From positions 4,602,501-4,666,500 of the forward strand of contig NZ_CP081869.1 in NCBI RefSeq assembly GCF_019797865.1: DNA of 64,000 nucleotides, read 5' to 3'. The notes under the pieces are model-generated. The model saw nothing but the letters and a program-made list of their open reading frames with translations, made no database searches and was not told the DNA's origin. Each line of letters begins with the position of its first letter. The stretch's first letter is position 1. Source of the DNA: Chenggangzhangella methanolivorans. Its GTDB lineage: Bacteria > Pseudomonadota > Alphaproteobacteria > Rhizobiales > Methylopilaceae. This document shows positions 6,992 to 15,515 of the stretch, in pieces. The translations under genes and the position numbers were made by a program.

Positions 6992-7746
6992 GCGTCCACT
7001 CGATCCTATTCAAGGGCCCGATGGTCCGCGCGCTGCTCGACGGGACCAAGACGCAGACGCGGCGGGCGCTCAGCCGCGCGAACACGCTGTGGAACGGCGG
7101 CAGCTGGCCATTCGGACGGGCTTTCGACGATCTCAACCGGCATCGCGCGTGGGTGGACGGCGGCCCGTCGCCTTCCGGTCATCCCGGCCCGTATCTGAAA
7201 GCGCCGTGGGCCGGCGAAGAGGAAGGCTCATGGGCGCGGATCTATCCCAAGGTCCAGCCCGGCGACCTGCTCTGGGTGCGCGAGACCTGGGCGATCGGCT
7301 CGATCTATGACGGCTGCCGGCCGCGCGACCTCAATCCCGAGCGCATTCCGCTGTGGTGCGGGATCCGCTACGCGGCGACGCAGGAGCGGCTGGGGATCAA
7401 GGACCGCGCCGCGATCCACATGCCGCGATGGGCGAGCCGGCTCACGCTCGAGGTGACGGACGTCCGCGTCGAGCGGCTGCAGGACATCAGCGAAGACGAC
7501 GCGATCGCGGAGGGCTGCGGCCAGTACGCCAGCAGCTCCAAGCTGGCGAGCGCGTTCGAGCCGGAACGCAAAGGCTCCTACCGCGAGGGCTATCGCGAGC
7601 TTTGGAACGTCATCAACGGCGCGGGCGCCTGGGACGCGAACCGTGGGTCGCGGTCTACGGTTTCGCGGTCCAGCGCGCAACGTCGACCAGCCGAAGCCGA
7701 GCCCGACCCGGCCGACTGCTTCGACATCGAAGAGGTCGACTCGTGA
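6988..7746 (+). CDS. ASCH-like phage protein (morphogenesis/YqfB-related type)
   Basis: 252 aa. The N terminus ILFKGPMVRALLDGTKTQTRR is the hallmark of a phage ASCH-superfamily protein, followed by YPKVQPGDLLWVRETW and RLTLEVTDVRVERLQDIS. ASCH folds bind RNA or modified nucleotides. The expected end WDANPWV is broken here: the frame reads DANRGSRS, while one extra C at ~7640 gives DANPWVAVYGF, so the last ~35 residues as written are unreliable. Overlaps both neighbours by 4 bp. Confidence 0.7.
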   Translation: MSVHSILFKGPMVRALLDGTKTQTRRALSRANTLWNGGSWPFGRAFDDLNRHRAWVDGGPSPSGHPGPYLKAPWAGEEEGSWARIYPKVQPGDLLWVRETWAIGSIYDGCRPRDLNPERIPLWCGIRYAATQERLGIKDRAAIHMPRWASRLTLEVTDVRVERLQDISEDDAIAEGCGQYASSSKLASAFEPERKGSYREGYRELWNVINGAGAWDANRGSRSTVSRSSAQRRPAEAEPDPADCFDIEEVDS

Positions 7747-8055
7747 GCGCGGCGCTCGACGCGGCGGCGCGGGCGCTCGGCGAGGCCCGCAAGGTCCATG
7801 AACGGCGGCCCGGCGACCTTCGCGCCGAACTCGTGTTCGAGCGGGCGCGGGCGGATTTCGAGGCTGCGCGCGCGGCGGAAGCCGAGGCGCGGGCGGCAAC
7901 CGCGGACGCCAGGCGCGCGAGCCTGCGGACCGAGATGGCCCGGCTCAAGCGGGAGTTCGAGGACCGGGCGCGGGCGCTGGTGGCGCGCGCCCGGCCGAAG
8001 CGCCGCCGCGCGCAGGCGCAGGCTCTCGGGCCGCTGTTCGAGGGGGCCGTTTTGA
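7743..8055 (+). CDS. Ala/Arg-rich coiled-coil protein
   Basis: GTG overlaps the previous stop. Residues ~1-95 are a continuous coiled coil (ARALGEARKVHERRPGD, EARAATADARRASLRTEM) ending in a basic stretch. The frame fails to stop where codon use stops; removing one G from the run at ~8042-8046 gives a TGA at 8053-8055, so I end it there. The next feature is a leftward gene that interrupts the operon. Confidence 0.48.
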
Positions 8056-8069
8056 GCGCGATCTTAAAT

Positions 8070-8765
8070 CTACGCCTTAATTGCAATTTTCGTGAGCGCA
8101 TCAGTGCGAATGACAATCTCATCGAGATCATCAAGCGCAGCGATTTTGTGCGTTTCAACATATTGGAATGCAGCTTCGAAGGTAAATTTGACCTTATCAG
8201 CGCTAGCTCTTGTCACAATGGTCGTGAACTCGCCTTCGTCTTCAACAATTTCGAGGCCATCTCGAATAAATTGAGACACTTGCATGATTGCTTTTTCAGC
8301 AGCCACGCGCGTGATGTTGAGTCCAATGCCGTGCGGCTCTTCGAGCGCCACGTCCGCAAGCCGGCTCCGAATGTCGTCGAGCCGATCTGCGTAATTTGCG
8401 CCTCTTTCCGCCAGCAGTCTGCCGGTTATTCCTGTTGCGAAAACTTGGCGCATCTCGTCAAATATTGGCTTTACGTCTGCAATCGCCTTCGCCTCAGCAA
8501 GTCGACGTCTGTAAACCGGCTGAAGAGCCTGCAGAGCTGTGGCGGCCGACTGCCTGCGCATCTCCGACAGTTGGCCCTTGATGCCCGACAGGGAGAACCA
8601 CGCGGCGCCAAGAGCGGCGTAGACGCCGAGCAAAGTCGCGATCGCGCCGAGCGCCTCGCCGGCGAACTCGTCATTCGCGAGGATGTGGGCGACGCACACA
8701 TAGAGCAGCACGAAGGTCAGCGCGAAGCCGACGGTCAGGAAACAGAAAGCGGTTTTCGGGCCCAT
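8070..8765 (-). CDS. two-TM membrane protein with helical cytoplasmic domain (moron-like)
   Basis: 231 aa from ATG 8765 (MGPKTAFCF). TM1 is FCFLTVGFALTFVLLYVCV; TM2 is GAIATLLGVYAALGAAWFSL. A helical ~170-aa domain follows (RQSAATALQALQPVYRRR, ADRLDDIRSRLADV). It runs against the early operon, is visibly more AT-rich than its neighbours, and resembles the layout of the leftward gene at 11249. These are signs of a separately acquired lysogenic-conversion gene, possibly superinfection exclusion; function not shown by sequence. A longer start at 8822 is possible. Confidence 0.75.
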   Translation of the reverse strand: MGPKTAFCFLTVGFALTFVLLYVCVAHILANDEFAGEALGAIATLLGVYAALGAAWFSLSGIKGQLSEMRRQSAATALQALQPVYRRRLAEAKAIADVKPIFDEMRQVFATGITGRLLAERGANYADRLDDIRSRLADVALEEPHGIGLNITRVAAEKAIMQVSQFIRDGLEIVEDEGEFTTIVTRASADKVKFTFEAAFQYVETHKIAALDDLDEIVIRTDALTKIAIKA

Positions 8766-8833
8766 TGCCAAAGCCTGAGACCGCGACGGCGTTCCGTCGA
8801 GAGCGGCGCTCGCTTTGTGCACAGGCGGTGCGC

Positions 8834-9628
8834 ATGACGCGACTCAGCGGCACGCCCTATGACCGGCTGGCGGCGCCGGGATCGCTTTCGGAGACGCAGG
8901 CTCGCGCCAAGGACCGCGCGGCGCGGATGGCGGCCGGCGGCGAGATGGTTCCGGCTGCGCGGCTTGCCACGGCCGAGGCGAAGGCGGCGGAGCGCTTGCG
9001 CGATCTCTCGGCCACAATCACGCGGCTCGAGGCGGCGCTCGCGCTGAAAAGCGCCCCGAAGGTCGACCCGGCGCAGGGCAGGCGGATCGCCGATCTCGAA
9101 GCCGCGCTCGGCCAGAGCAAGGCGGCGCTGGTGGCGGCCGAGACCGAGACCGCGCGGCTCAACGGCGAGGTTCTGGCGCTGCGCCGGCAGGCGAGCGAGG
9201 CCGAAACCTCCGAGGCGCTGATCAAGCGCAACGCGCAGGCCCGGCACGAGCGGCGCGTGGCGGCGCTCGAGGCGACGATCTCCGACCTCAAGACCCGGCT
9301 CGCCGCGGCGGCGTCCACGCCCGGGCGCGAGAGCGAGGTTCTGGGCGAGGTGACGCGGCTCGAGGCCGAGCTCGCGGCGGCGCGGCGGAGCGCGAGCGAG
9401 GCGATCGCCGACCGCGATCACGCGAGGCGCGAGCGCGACCTTGCGGTCGACCGGCTGGCGCAGGACCTCGTCGCGCGCGCGGCCGAGGCGCTGGCGCGGC
9501 TTGGCGGGGTGAAGGTCGAGGCCGCGCCGAAGGCCAAGCGCGCGTCGTCTAAGAGCCGTTCGGCGAAGCCCGCGACGGCGGCGCCGAAGGGCAAGCCCTA
9601 TGTCTGGCCGGCGGGGTACGGCAAGTGA
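8834..9628 (+). CDS. long coiled-coil protein with basic tail
   Basis: 264 aa from ATG 8834. Residues ~35-215 form a near-continuous coiled coil with heptad-like Leu/Ala/Glu spacing (LEAALALKSAPKVDP, RIADLEAALGQSKAALVAA). The C-terminal 45 residues are Lys/Ala/Ser-rich, then KPYVWPAGYGK. The tail suggests nucleic-acid contact; no family recognised. Its GTGA overlap with the PAPS-reductase-like gene marks it as part of the early operon. Confidence 0.6.
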   Translation: MTRLSGTPYDRLAAPGSLSETQARAKDRAARMAAGGEMVPAARLATAEAKAAERLRDLSATITRLEAALALKSAPKVDPAQGRRIADLEAALGQSKAALVAAETETARLNGEVLALRRQASEAETSEALIKRNAQARHERRVAALEATISDLKTRLAAAASTPGRESEVLGEVTRLEAELAAARRSASEAIADRDHARRERDLAVDRLAQDLVARAAEALARLGGVKVEAAPKAKRASSKSRSAKPATAAPKGKPYVWPAGYGK

Positions 9629-10548
9629 GCGCGCCTCATCCCGCCTACCGGATTAAGGGGCCGGCGCTCATCAGCTTCAGCGGTGGGCGCACGTCGGCCT
9701 TCATGCTGCACGAGATCTTGCGCGCGCATGACGGGCAGCTGCCGGAAGACGTTGTCGTGGCGTTCGCGAACACCGGCAGGGAGCGGGCCGAAACGCTGCG
9801 TTTTGTCCATGAATGCGGCGTTCGTTGGAGCGTTCGAATTCACTGGCTGGAGTATCGGCCAGCAGGGTTCGAGAAGGTTAGCTTCAACAGCGCGAGCCGC
9901 AACGGCGAGCCTTTCGAAGCTCTGATCGCAGCCAAGGGCTATCTGCCGAACGCGGTCACGCGGTTTTGCACGTCGGAGCTCAAGGTTCGTCCGATGAAGC
10001 ACTTCGCCATGTCGCTCGGTTGGGAGCGGTGGGCGAACGTGATCGGGCTTCGCTACGACGAAGGCCACCGGATCATCAAGCAGCACGTCGCCAATGAGCG
10101 CCGAAAGGAGCGCTGGACGACGTTGATGCCGATGGCGCGGGCGCGTCACACCAAGCGAGCGGACGTCATGCCGTTCTGGCTTGGCGAGAACACCGACCCG
10201 CTGGCGCCCTTGATGCCGTTGCCGCAGGGTTTTGACCTTGGGCTGCGCGATTACGAAGGCAACTGCGACCTCTGCATGCTGAAGTCGCGTGGCGCCTTGA
10301 AGCGCTTGATCCGCGACAATCCCGGAATGGCGGACTGGTGGAAAGCCCGCGAGGCTTCGATCTCCGCCAGATCGGCTAAGGCGACGGCGACCGGCCGCCG
10401 CTTCGTCACCGAATACAGCTACGCCGATCTAGAGCGTGAGGTTACGACGCAGCCCTTTATGCCCGGCTTGCTGGGCGACGACGATGATCTCGAGTTTGAC
10501 GTCGAATGCGGGCTGATCTGCGCGCCATCGCTCGAGGCCGCGGAATGA
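9625..10548 (+). CDS. PAPS-reductase-like (PP-loop) phage protein
   Basis: 307 aa. The PP-loop SFSGGRTSAFML (residues ~17-28) and FANTGRERAETLRFV are typical of the phosphoadenosine-phosphosulfate reductase/DndC superfamily, and NCDLCMLKS (~213-221) supplies a CxxC pair. Phage members are widespread in early regions; their reaction is unproven, with nucleotide or DNA modification proposed. It directly precedes and overlaps a methyltransferase gene, which is consistent with a DNA-modification role. Starts at a GTG coupled to the previous stop. Confidence 0.8.
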   Translation: MSAPHPAYRIKGPALISFSGGRTSAFMLHEILRAHDGQLPEDVVVAFANTGRERAETLRFVHECGVRWSVRIHWLEYRPAGFEKVSFNSASRNGEPFEALIAAKGYLPNAVTRFCTSELKVRPMKHFAMSLGWERWANVIGLRYDEGHRIIKQHVANERRKERWTTLMPMARARHTKRADVMPFWLGENTDPLAPLMPLPQGFDLGLRDYEGNCDLCMLKSRGALKRLIRDNPGMADWWKAREASISARSAKATATGRRFVTEYSYADLEREVTTQPFMPGLLGDDDDLEFDVECGLICAPSLEAAE

Positions 10549-11225
10549 AGGCCCCCTCCGCCCGCGGGCTGTTCCGCGCGACCGGCAAGACGGCGAAGCC
10601 CGTCGCAGTGCGCGACGAAGAGACCGGTGCCTATGCCAAGGTGGCGGAGCGCCCGCGCAAAAAGGACGGGTTCGAGCCGACGCCGGCCGAGGCCACGGAA
10701 GCCTTTTGCGCGGCCGAGATCGACCGGTTGCGTGGCCGGACAATCTGGGAGCCGGCGGCGGGCGACGGCGCGATGCTGCGCGTGTTCGCGGCTTTCGGCC
10801 TCGACGTGGTGGCGAGCGACCTCGTCGACCGCGGCTGCGGCGCGACCGTGCGCTCGTTCTTCGACTTCGCCGCGCCGCCGGCGGGCGCGATCGTCACCAA
10901 TCCGCCGTTTCACGAAAGCTCGTGGGGCCACGGCAAGGCGCGCTGGATCGCCCATGCGCTCGACGGGCTCGGCGTCGACTACATGGCGCTGCTGATGCCG
11001 CTGAACTGGTGCGGCGCGGGCGGGCTCGGCCCGACCTGGTCGCGGCGGCCGCCCGCGCGCGTCTACCTGATGCGCTGGCGGCTCGACTTCACCGGGCAGG
11101 GCGCGCAGCCGGCGCTGCACGCCTGGTACGTCTGGGACGGGCCGACGCGCGAGGGAGACACGCGCCTGCTGATGCTCGACCGCGTGACGATCGGGCAAAG
11201 CGACATGTTCGGGGGCGCGGCATGA
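10545..11225 (+). CDS. phage DNA methyltransferase (N6-adenine-type motifs)
   Basis: 226 aa from an ATG overlapping the previous stop. Motif I WEPAAGDGAML (residues ~67-77) would bind AdoMet, and TNPPF (~115-119) is the NPP[FY] catalytic motif of amino-methyltransferases. The protein is short, with no target-recognition insert visible, and no cognate nuclease is nearby, so it looks like an orphan phage methylase. The next plus-strand start is interrupted by a leftward gene. Confidence 0.75.
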   Translation: MKAPSARGLFRATGKTAKPVAVRDEETGAYAKVAERPRKKDGFEPTPAEATEAFCAAEIDRLRGRTIWEPAAGDGAMLRVFAAFGLDVVASDLVDRGCGATVRSFFDFAAPPAGAIVTNPPFHESSWGHGKARWIAHALDGLGVDYMALLMPLNWCGAGGLGPTWSRRPPARVYLMRWRLDFTGQGAQPALHAWYVWDGPTREGDTRLLMLDRVTIGQSDMFGGAA

Positions 11226-11248
11226 GCGCGATCCGCCGCTCAGCCGCG

Positions 11249-11998
11249 TTAACGCGCGTCGTCGACTTCGCCGATCACCTGCGCCGAGAGCTCGTCGCGA
11301 CGCTTAAACAAACTTACGAGGCGTCTGCCGACAGCTGCAATCCAGAGGCCGCGGTCACGGTTGTAGATGTTCATCGCCTCGAAAAGGGCACGACGCGCAT
11401 CTTCCCGACTTTGAATGGCCGGTTTGACGCGAGGATCGTCAGGTTTGGCCCCTTCATCAAGTTCCTTTGCAAATCTGTCGGCGTACTCAGCAGTTTTCAA
11501 CGCCTCAACGAGAGATGGAAGCGCTACGAAATCTATTGCTTCGAGGAGATTCCAGACAGTGCCTTCAGTCGGCTTACGGAAGCGAAATTTTCGTATGGAT
11601 TCGCGGAGCATTTCGATATCAGTCGAAAGCTGCAAATACTCTCCATTGGAGTATTCGCGTCGTCTCAGGGCATTGGCCGCCGCTTCGTAGGACTGACCAA
11701 TTGGGCCATGTCCGGCCGCGAAGCTGATCTCTTCCTGCAATTCGGCGATCTGCTTGTCGACGCGGTCGAGCGCAGCGTTGGCGTTTTGCCGAATGAGTTG
11801 GTCGAGCGACTTCTGCGCTGGCTCGATTGCATAGATCGCAGCGACCACAGCCGCGCCGCCTGCCGCAAGCGTGGCCAGAGCGCCGAGCGAGCCGCTCACC
11901 TCGAAACCCTTGGCGAGGTTGCTGACGGACCGGACGAGCGCGATCACGCCGCTGACGGCCGACACCACCAAGAGAATCCAGAACAGAACGTCGCTCAT
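11249..11998 (-). CDS. second leftward two-TM membrane protein (moron-like)
   Basis: 249 aa. TM1 is FWILLVVSAVSGVIALV and TM2 is LATLAAGGAAVVAAIYAI, followed by a long helical domain with KSLDQLIRQNANAALDRVDK and an amphipathic C terminus. The layout matches the 8070-8765 protein (two N-terminal TMs, ~170-aa helical domain, similar length), but I see little direct sequence identity. It runs against the early operon and is AT-richer. Likely expressed in the lysogen; an exclusion or abortive-infection role is inference. Confidence 0.75.
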   Translation of the reverse strand: MSDVLFWILLVVSAVSGVIALVRSVSNLAKGFEVSGSLGALATLAAGGAAVVAAIYAIEPAQKSLDQLIRQNANAALDRVDKQIAELQEEISFAAGHGPIGQSYEAAANALRRREYSNGEYLQLSTDIEMLRESIRKFRFRKPTEGTVWNLLEAIDFVALPSLVEALKTAEYADRFAKELDEGAKPDDPRVKPAIQSREDARRALFEAMNIYNRDRGLWIAAVGRRLVSLFKRRDELSAQVIGEVDDAR

Positions 11999-12048
11999 CG
12001 GCGGACTATCGCCGGGCGGTTGTGTTTCGTCGAGCGGAGGGCCGCGGC

Positions 12049-12492
12049 ATGAGCGCGCCAGCTTACGCCGGCTATTCGCTCGACGGGCCGACGACCCATG
12101 CCGAGATGGCGGCGCGTCGCAAGGCTGCGCGCGCCCGCATGGCGGCGGGGCGGCCGAAGCCGATCGCGCCGCCGGCCGAGGCCCGCGCGGGCGCGGAAGC
12201 GGCGCTGCCGGACTTCGCCGTGCTGGCCGCGGGCGGCGGGCCTTACGCGCCCTCCGACGTCACGGCCGTCGTGGCGCGCGCGATCGCGCGGCCCGGCACG
12301 CAAGGCTTCGTCGACGCCGGCGCCTATTGGCTGCTCGGCCTCACCAGGATGACGCCCGAAAGCGTCGCCGAGCTGCTCGGCCTCGTGGACGGGGAGGGCG
12401 CGCGCCGCGCGGCGGCGGCCTACGCCGAGGCCGCGGGACTGCCGGCGGTGCTGATCGCGCCGGACGATTTCAGACGCAGGGGACGAGCATGA
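12049..12492 (+). CDS. hypothetical early protein
   Basis: 147 aa from ATG 12049. N-terminal 45 residues are basic and helical (HAEMAARRKAARARMAAGR); the rest is Ala-rich, with GAYWLLGLTRMTPESVAELL. The end overlaps the next ATG (ATGA), tying it to the replication gene. Not identified. Confidence 0.55.
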   Translation: MSAPAYAGYSLDGPTTHAEMAARRKAARARMAAGRPKPIAPPAEARAGAEAALPDFAVLAAGGGPYAPSDVTAVVARAIARPGTQGFVDAGAYWLLGLTRMTPESVAELLGLVDGEGARRAAAAYAEAAGLPAVLIAPDDFRRRGRA

Positions 12493-13603
12493 GCGGGCCG
12501 CGTTATTCGGTGATTCCGGCGGGCGCGATCTGCGACCCGAGGCTGGACGGCCGTTATGATCTCAAGGTGCTGGGGCTGCTCGGCACGCACAGCGACAACA
12601 GCGGCTGGTGTTATCGCAGCCAGGCCACCATGGCCGAGCAGCTCGGATGCGGCCGCGCGACGGTGCAGCGCGCGCTCGACCGGCTGGAGGAGTTCGGCTG
12701 GATCGAGCGGCTGGCGCAGCTGCGCGACGACGGCGCGACCTCGGTCAACGCCTATCGCGTCGTGCTCGACGTGGAGGACGCCGACCCCCCCGCCTCACCG
12801 GTGAGGCGGGCCCGCCGCCCTATGAGCGGGCGGGGGCCCGCCCGTTCCATGGGCGGGCGGGCATAAGAACGTCCCCTAAAAAAACGAATGGGAGAGAGAG
12901 CGCGGGCTGGCGGCAGGACAGGCAAGGGGCTGGGCGAGAGGACGAGGGCGACGCCGAAGCGCGGCGCGAGGCGGCCGAGGCCGACGAGCGGGACGTGGAG
13001 GCGCGGCTCGCCGCGTTCCGGCCGATCTGGCCGACGACGCCGACCGACGACGCGATGTCGGTCGAGGCGGCGATGCGGGCGCTCGACGCCGAGAGCCGGG
13101 CCGCGGCGGTGGCGGGCGCGCCGGTGTTTCTCGCCGCGCTGAAGGCCGACCGCCGCAAGATCACGATCAGCGGCGAGACCTTCCTGCGGCGGCGGCGCTG
13201 GGAGCCGGCGGTCGAGGCCGCGAAGGCGCAGGCGGCCGGGGGAGGCGCGGCGCGGCCCGGCGCGACGGCGGCCGTGTTCGACCCGCTGACCAAGATCTGG
13301 TGGGCCGGGCAGCTGATGCGCGCCAAGGCCGGCGTGACGGGCTTCGAGCTTCGCAAGACCATCACGCTGGCGCAGAGCCGCGTGGGCTGGCGGCCGGCGA
13401 ACCCCGAAGCGCGCGAGGCGGCAGAGACGCTGGCCGACACCCTGCGGCCGACGCCGAGCGACAGCGAGCGGGCGGGGCGCTGGTTCGCCTGGTTCCGGGA
13501 GCGAGGGGCCGATTTCGGCGTGCTTCTCAGCGGCAAGGCGATGTTCGTGTTCCTGCCGGACCACGACCCGCCGGACGAGGGCGAAGACGAACTGGTGGCG
13601 TGA
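12489..13603 (+). CDS. O-like replication initiation protein (N-terminal HTH), frameshift at a C run
   Basis: The N-terminal ~95 aa are a winged/helix-turn-helix domain (LKVLGLLGTHSDNSGWCYRS, AEQLGCGRATVQRALDRLEE), as in lambda O and related initiators. At the seven-C run (12785-12791) the reading register changes; one extra C joins it to RLTGEAGPPPYERAG and then a ~240-aa C-terminal domain (ITISGETFLRRRRWE, FELRKTITLAQSRVGW) ending at 13603. Total ~370 aa. The linker DNA holds a 22-bp palindrome and GC-rich repeats, the place where lambda keeps its origin inside gene O. Initiator role inferred from layout. Confidence 0.65.
12785..12890. other. candidate replication origin inside the O-like gene
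   Basis: 12789-12810 is a perfect 22-bp palindrome centred on ACCGGT. It is followed by overlapping GGGCGGGC/GCCCGCC repeats to ~12862 and then an A-rich stretch (CCCCTAAAAAAACG, ~12872-12886). Repeats followed by an A/T-rich element, within an initiator gene, is the lambda-type origin pattern. Direct iterons are short, so this is tentative. Confidence 0.35.
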
Positions 13604-13641
13604 CGGCGGCGAGACCGCGGGCAGGGTGAGCGGGGACGGCG

Positions 13642-14562
13642 ATGACCAAGAAGCGGATGACGATCGAGCAGGCGCTTGGCTGGGCCTATCGGCAGGAACT
13701 GCCGAAGGCGCACACGATCGGCGGGGGCGAGGCGGCGCTCGCCTCCAGCTGGGGGGCGGTCTCGGCCTTCGGGGCGCTGCTCGCGAGCGTCGACGCGCAG
13801 CCGCCGGTGAACGGGTTCGGCTGCGTGATCGACATGAGGGCGTGGGACGCGCCCCACCCCGACGCCGTGCGGATCGGGGAGGCGGTGGAGCGGCTCGACG
13901 CGTTCGAGGTGGCGCTGCCGGCCGGCTGGGATCCGCTCGGCGACTTCGGCGGGACCGGCGACGGGCTCGACGGCCTTGGCGAGCTCGGCCGCGAGGCCGT
14001 GCGGCGGGGGCTCGCGGCGATCTGCGCGGAGGAGACCGACGCCGAGACCGGCGAGGTCCGGCTCGTCCCGCGCACGCGGCTCTCGCGGCTCGTCGCGGTG
14101 CGGGCCTCGCTCGGCGGCGCGCCGGACTGGCGGGGCGAAAAGCCAGCGGCGCGGCTCGTGAGCGGGCCGAAGGGCCGGGCGCTCTGGTTCCGGCGCATGA
14201 GCGTGGCGGTCGCCTCGCCGGTGCCGAGCGCGGCGGCGTGGGAGGTGGAGGCCGACGGCTGGGACGAGAAGCGCCGGCGGCCGTTTCCGGGCGCCTATCA
14301 GAAATGGCGGCTCGATCCGGACCCTGCAGGGCTGGTGGCGGCGCGGGGAGAATATGAGTTGTGGCGAGCTGGCTTGGACATGGTTCTTGAGACGGTGCGT
14401 GAGGGCGGCGGGCTCGACAGCGTGGAGCTGTGCGAGAGCGGCGCGCCGCTGCGGCCATGGGAGACGGGCGAGGCGGCGGTCCCGAGGGTTTTGCGCGCGA
14501 TTCGGAGCCCGGAGCCGGAGCCCGTGAGCGGGCGTCGAAAAAGGCGCGCGAGAGGCTCTTGA
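13642..14562 (+). CDS. hypothetical late-early protein
   Basis: 306 aa. Begins TKKRMTIEQALGWAYRQELP; residues ~150-230 carry RGEKPAARLVSGPKGRALWF, and the C terminus has EYELWRAGLDMVLETV. It is the last gene before the early terminator at 14621. The family is unknown to me; its position just before HNH and terminase resembles antitermination or DnaC-like slots, but no ATPase or HTH motif is visible. Confidence 0.55.
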   Translation: MTKKRMTIEQALGWAYRQELPKAHTIGGGEAALASSWGAVSAFGALLASVDAQPPVNGFGCVIDMRAWDAPHPDAVRIGEAVERLDAFEVALPAGWDPLGDFGGTGDGLDGLGELGREAVRRGLAAICAEETDAETGEVRLVPRTRLSRLVAVRASLGGAPDWRGEKPAARLVSGPKGRALWFRRMSVAVASPVPSAAAWEVEADGWDEKRRRPFPGAYQKWRLDPDPAGLVAARGEYELWRAGLDMVLETVREGGGLDSVELCESGAPLRPWETGEAAVPRVLRAIRSPEPEPVSGRRKRRARGS

Positions 14563-14620
14563 CGCGCGACATAAATTTGGCCACCTTCCGAAGCGTTCCA
14601 GTAGATGGACGAACCGAAGA

Positions 14621-14650
14621 CCCGCCCGGGAGACCCGAGGCGGGTTTTTC
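14621..14650 (+). terminator. rho-independent terminator of the early operon
   Basis: Stem CCCGCC (14621-14626)/GGCGGG (14639-14644), with an inner CGGG/CCCG stem, is followed directly by TTTTTCTTT. It separates the early operon from the HNH/terminase module, so late transcription presumably needs antitermination or a new promoter. Confidence 0.8.
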
Positions 14651-14682
14651 TTTGCGCGGAGCGCGACAGGCGAGGGGTACGC

Positions 14683-15063
14683 GTGGCGTCTCGGATCAGC
14701 GTCGCGAAGCCAAGAATCGCCACGATCGACACGCGGCGGGTAAGGCCTCCTGCGAAAATCGCGGAGGCCGAACTGCAGACGCCCGAGCATCGTGCGTGGG
14801 CGGAAGAGGTGAAGCGGCGCGCCGGCTATCGCTGTGAGGCGATCCACGACGGCCGGCGCTGCGGCAAGGCTGCTCCCGCGCATCGGATGTTCGCTGACCA
14901 CATCCGAGAGCGCCGGGACGGCGGCGAGCCGCTCGACCCGAAAAACGGACAATGCCTCTGCGGCTCGGATCACAGCCTCAAGACGGCGAAGGCGAGAGCC
15001 GCAAGATTTAAGGCTTGGACAGGCGCCGCGCGTTCGCGCGCACCTTACGGCGATAGCCGCTGA
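14683..15063 (+). CDS. HNH endonuclease
   Basis: 126 aa from GTG 14683, chosen because AGGGG lies 6 nt upstream and because the longer frame would include the terminator. HNH/zinc features: YRCEAIHDGRRCG, then HRMFADHIRERRDGG, then NGQCLCGSDH, with paired Cys and the central D-H. HNH nucleases immediately upstream of terminase in HK97-type phages are needed for DNA packaging and cos cleavage. Convergent with the small gene at 15008. Confidence 0.85.
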   Translation: MASRISVAKPRIATIDTRRVRPPAKIAEAELQTPEHRAWAEEVKRRAGYRCEAIHDGRRCGKAAPAHRMFADHIRERRDGGEPLDPKNGQCLCGSDHSLKTAKARAARFKAWTGAARSRAPYGDSR

Positions 15064-15268
15064 TCACCGCTTCCTGGCTCGCCCCGGTCGCGATCTGGAA
15101 GCCGGCGTGCGCCGCAGCCAACAGCTTCTCGCTCACCATACGGTTCATTTCGGCCTGAACCTTTGGGCCCCCGAGACCGACCAGCATCATTCGCTGAGCG
15201 ATGACGCCTTGGGCCTCAAACGCAAGCATGGCGACGCTCATGCTGTTCTTCCACCAGGTGCCGTACAT
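15008..15268 (-). CDS. phasin-like small protein
   Basis: 86 aa from ATG 15268. An amphipathic helix runs from SMSVAMLAFEAQGVIAQRMM through KLLAAAHAGFQIATG, and the end is RRKVRANARRLSK. This pattern recurs in short alphaproteobacterial proteins annotated phasin-like. It overlaps the HNH 3' end on the opposite strand, so it may be chromosomal-type cargo. Moderate confidence in family only. Confidence 0.55.
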   Translation of the reverse strand: MYGTWWKNSMSVAMLAFEAQGVIAQRMMLVGLGGPKVQAEMNRMVSEKLLAAAHAGFQIATGASQEAVISGYRRKVRANARRLSKP

Positions 15269-15515
15269 CGTATCCGCCCTCCGCTGTCCCTCCGAAACTT
15301 CCCGCGCTGCACAAAGGATCCATTGTGGGGGTGGGGGGGTGAAGTCTGGGGGCGACAGGGGCCGGCACCGCATCGGGTCGCATTCGCAGATTTTTTTCGG
15401 GGTCGCCGAAATTTGGGAGCGAGTAGGTCCTTTGGGTCAACTCAATATGCTCAGAATTGAACGATCTCGGACTTAAGATTAGGGCTGAAGAGCGATTATT
15501 TTTCGGGACGACCAG
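15269..15515 (+). promoter_or_regulatory. intergenic region before terminase with a G-run cluster
   Basis: No gene seen. At 15327-15361 the plus strand has four G runs (5, 7, 5, 4) separated by 1, 8 and 5 bases, a potential G-quadruplex. The following ~130 bases are AT-richer and end with TCGGGACGACCAG before the terminase start. This is where a cos or pac site would be expected, but I cannot identify one. Confidence 0.4.
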
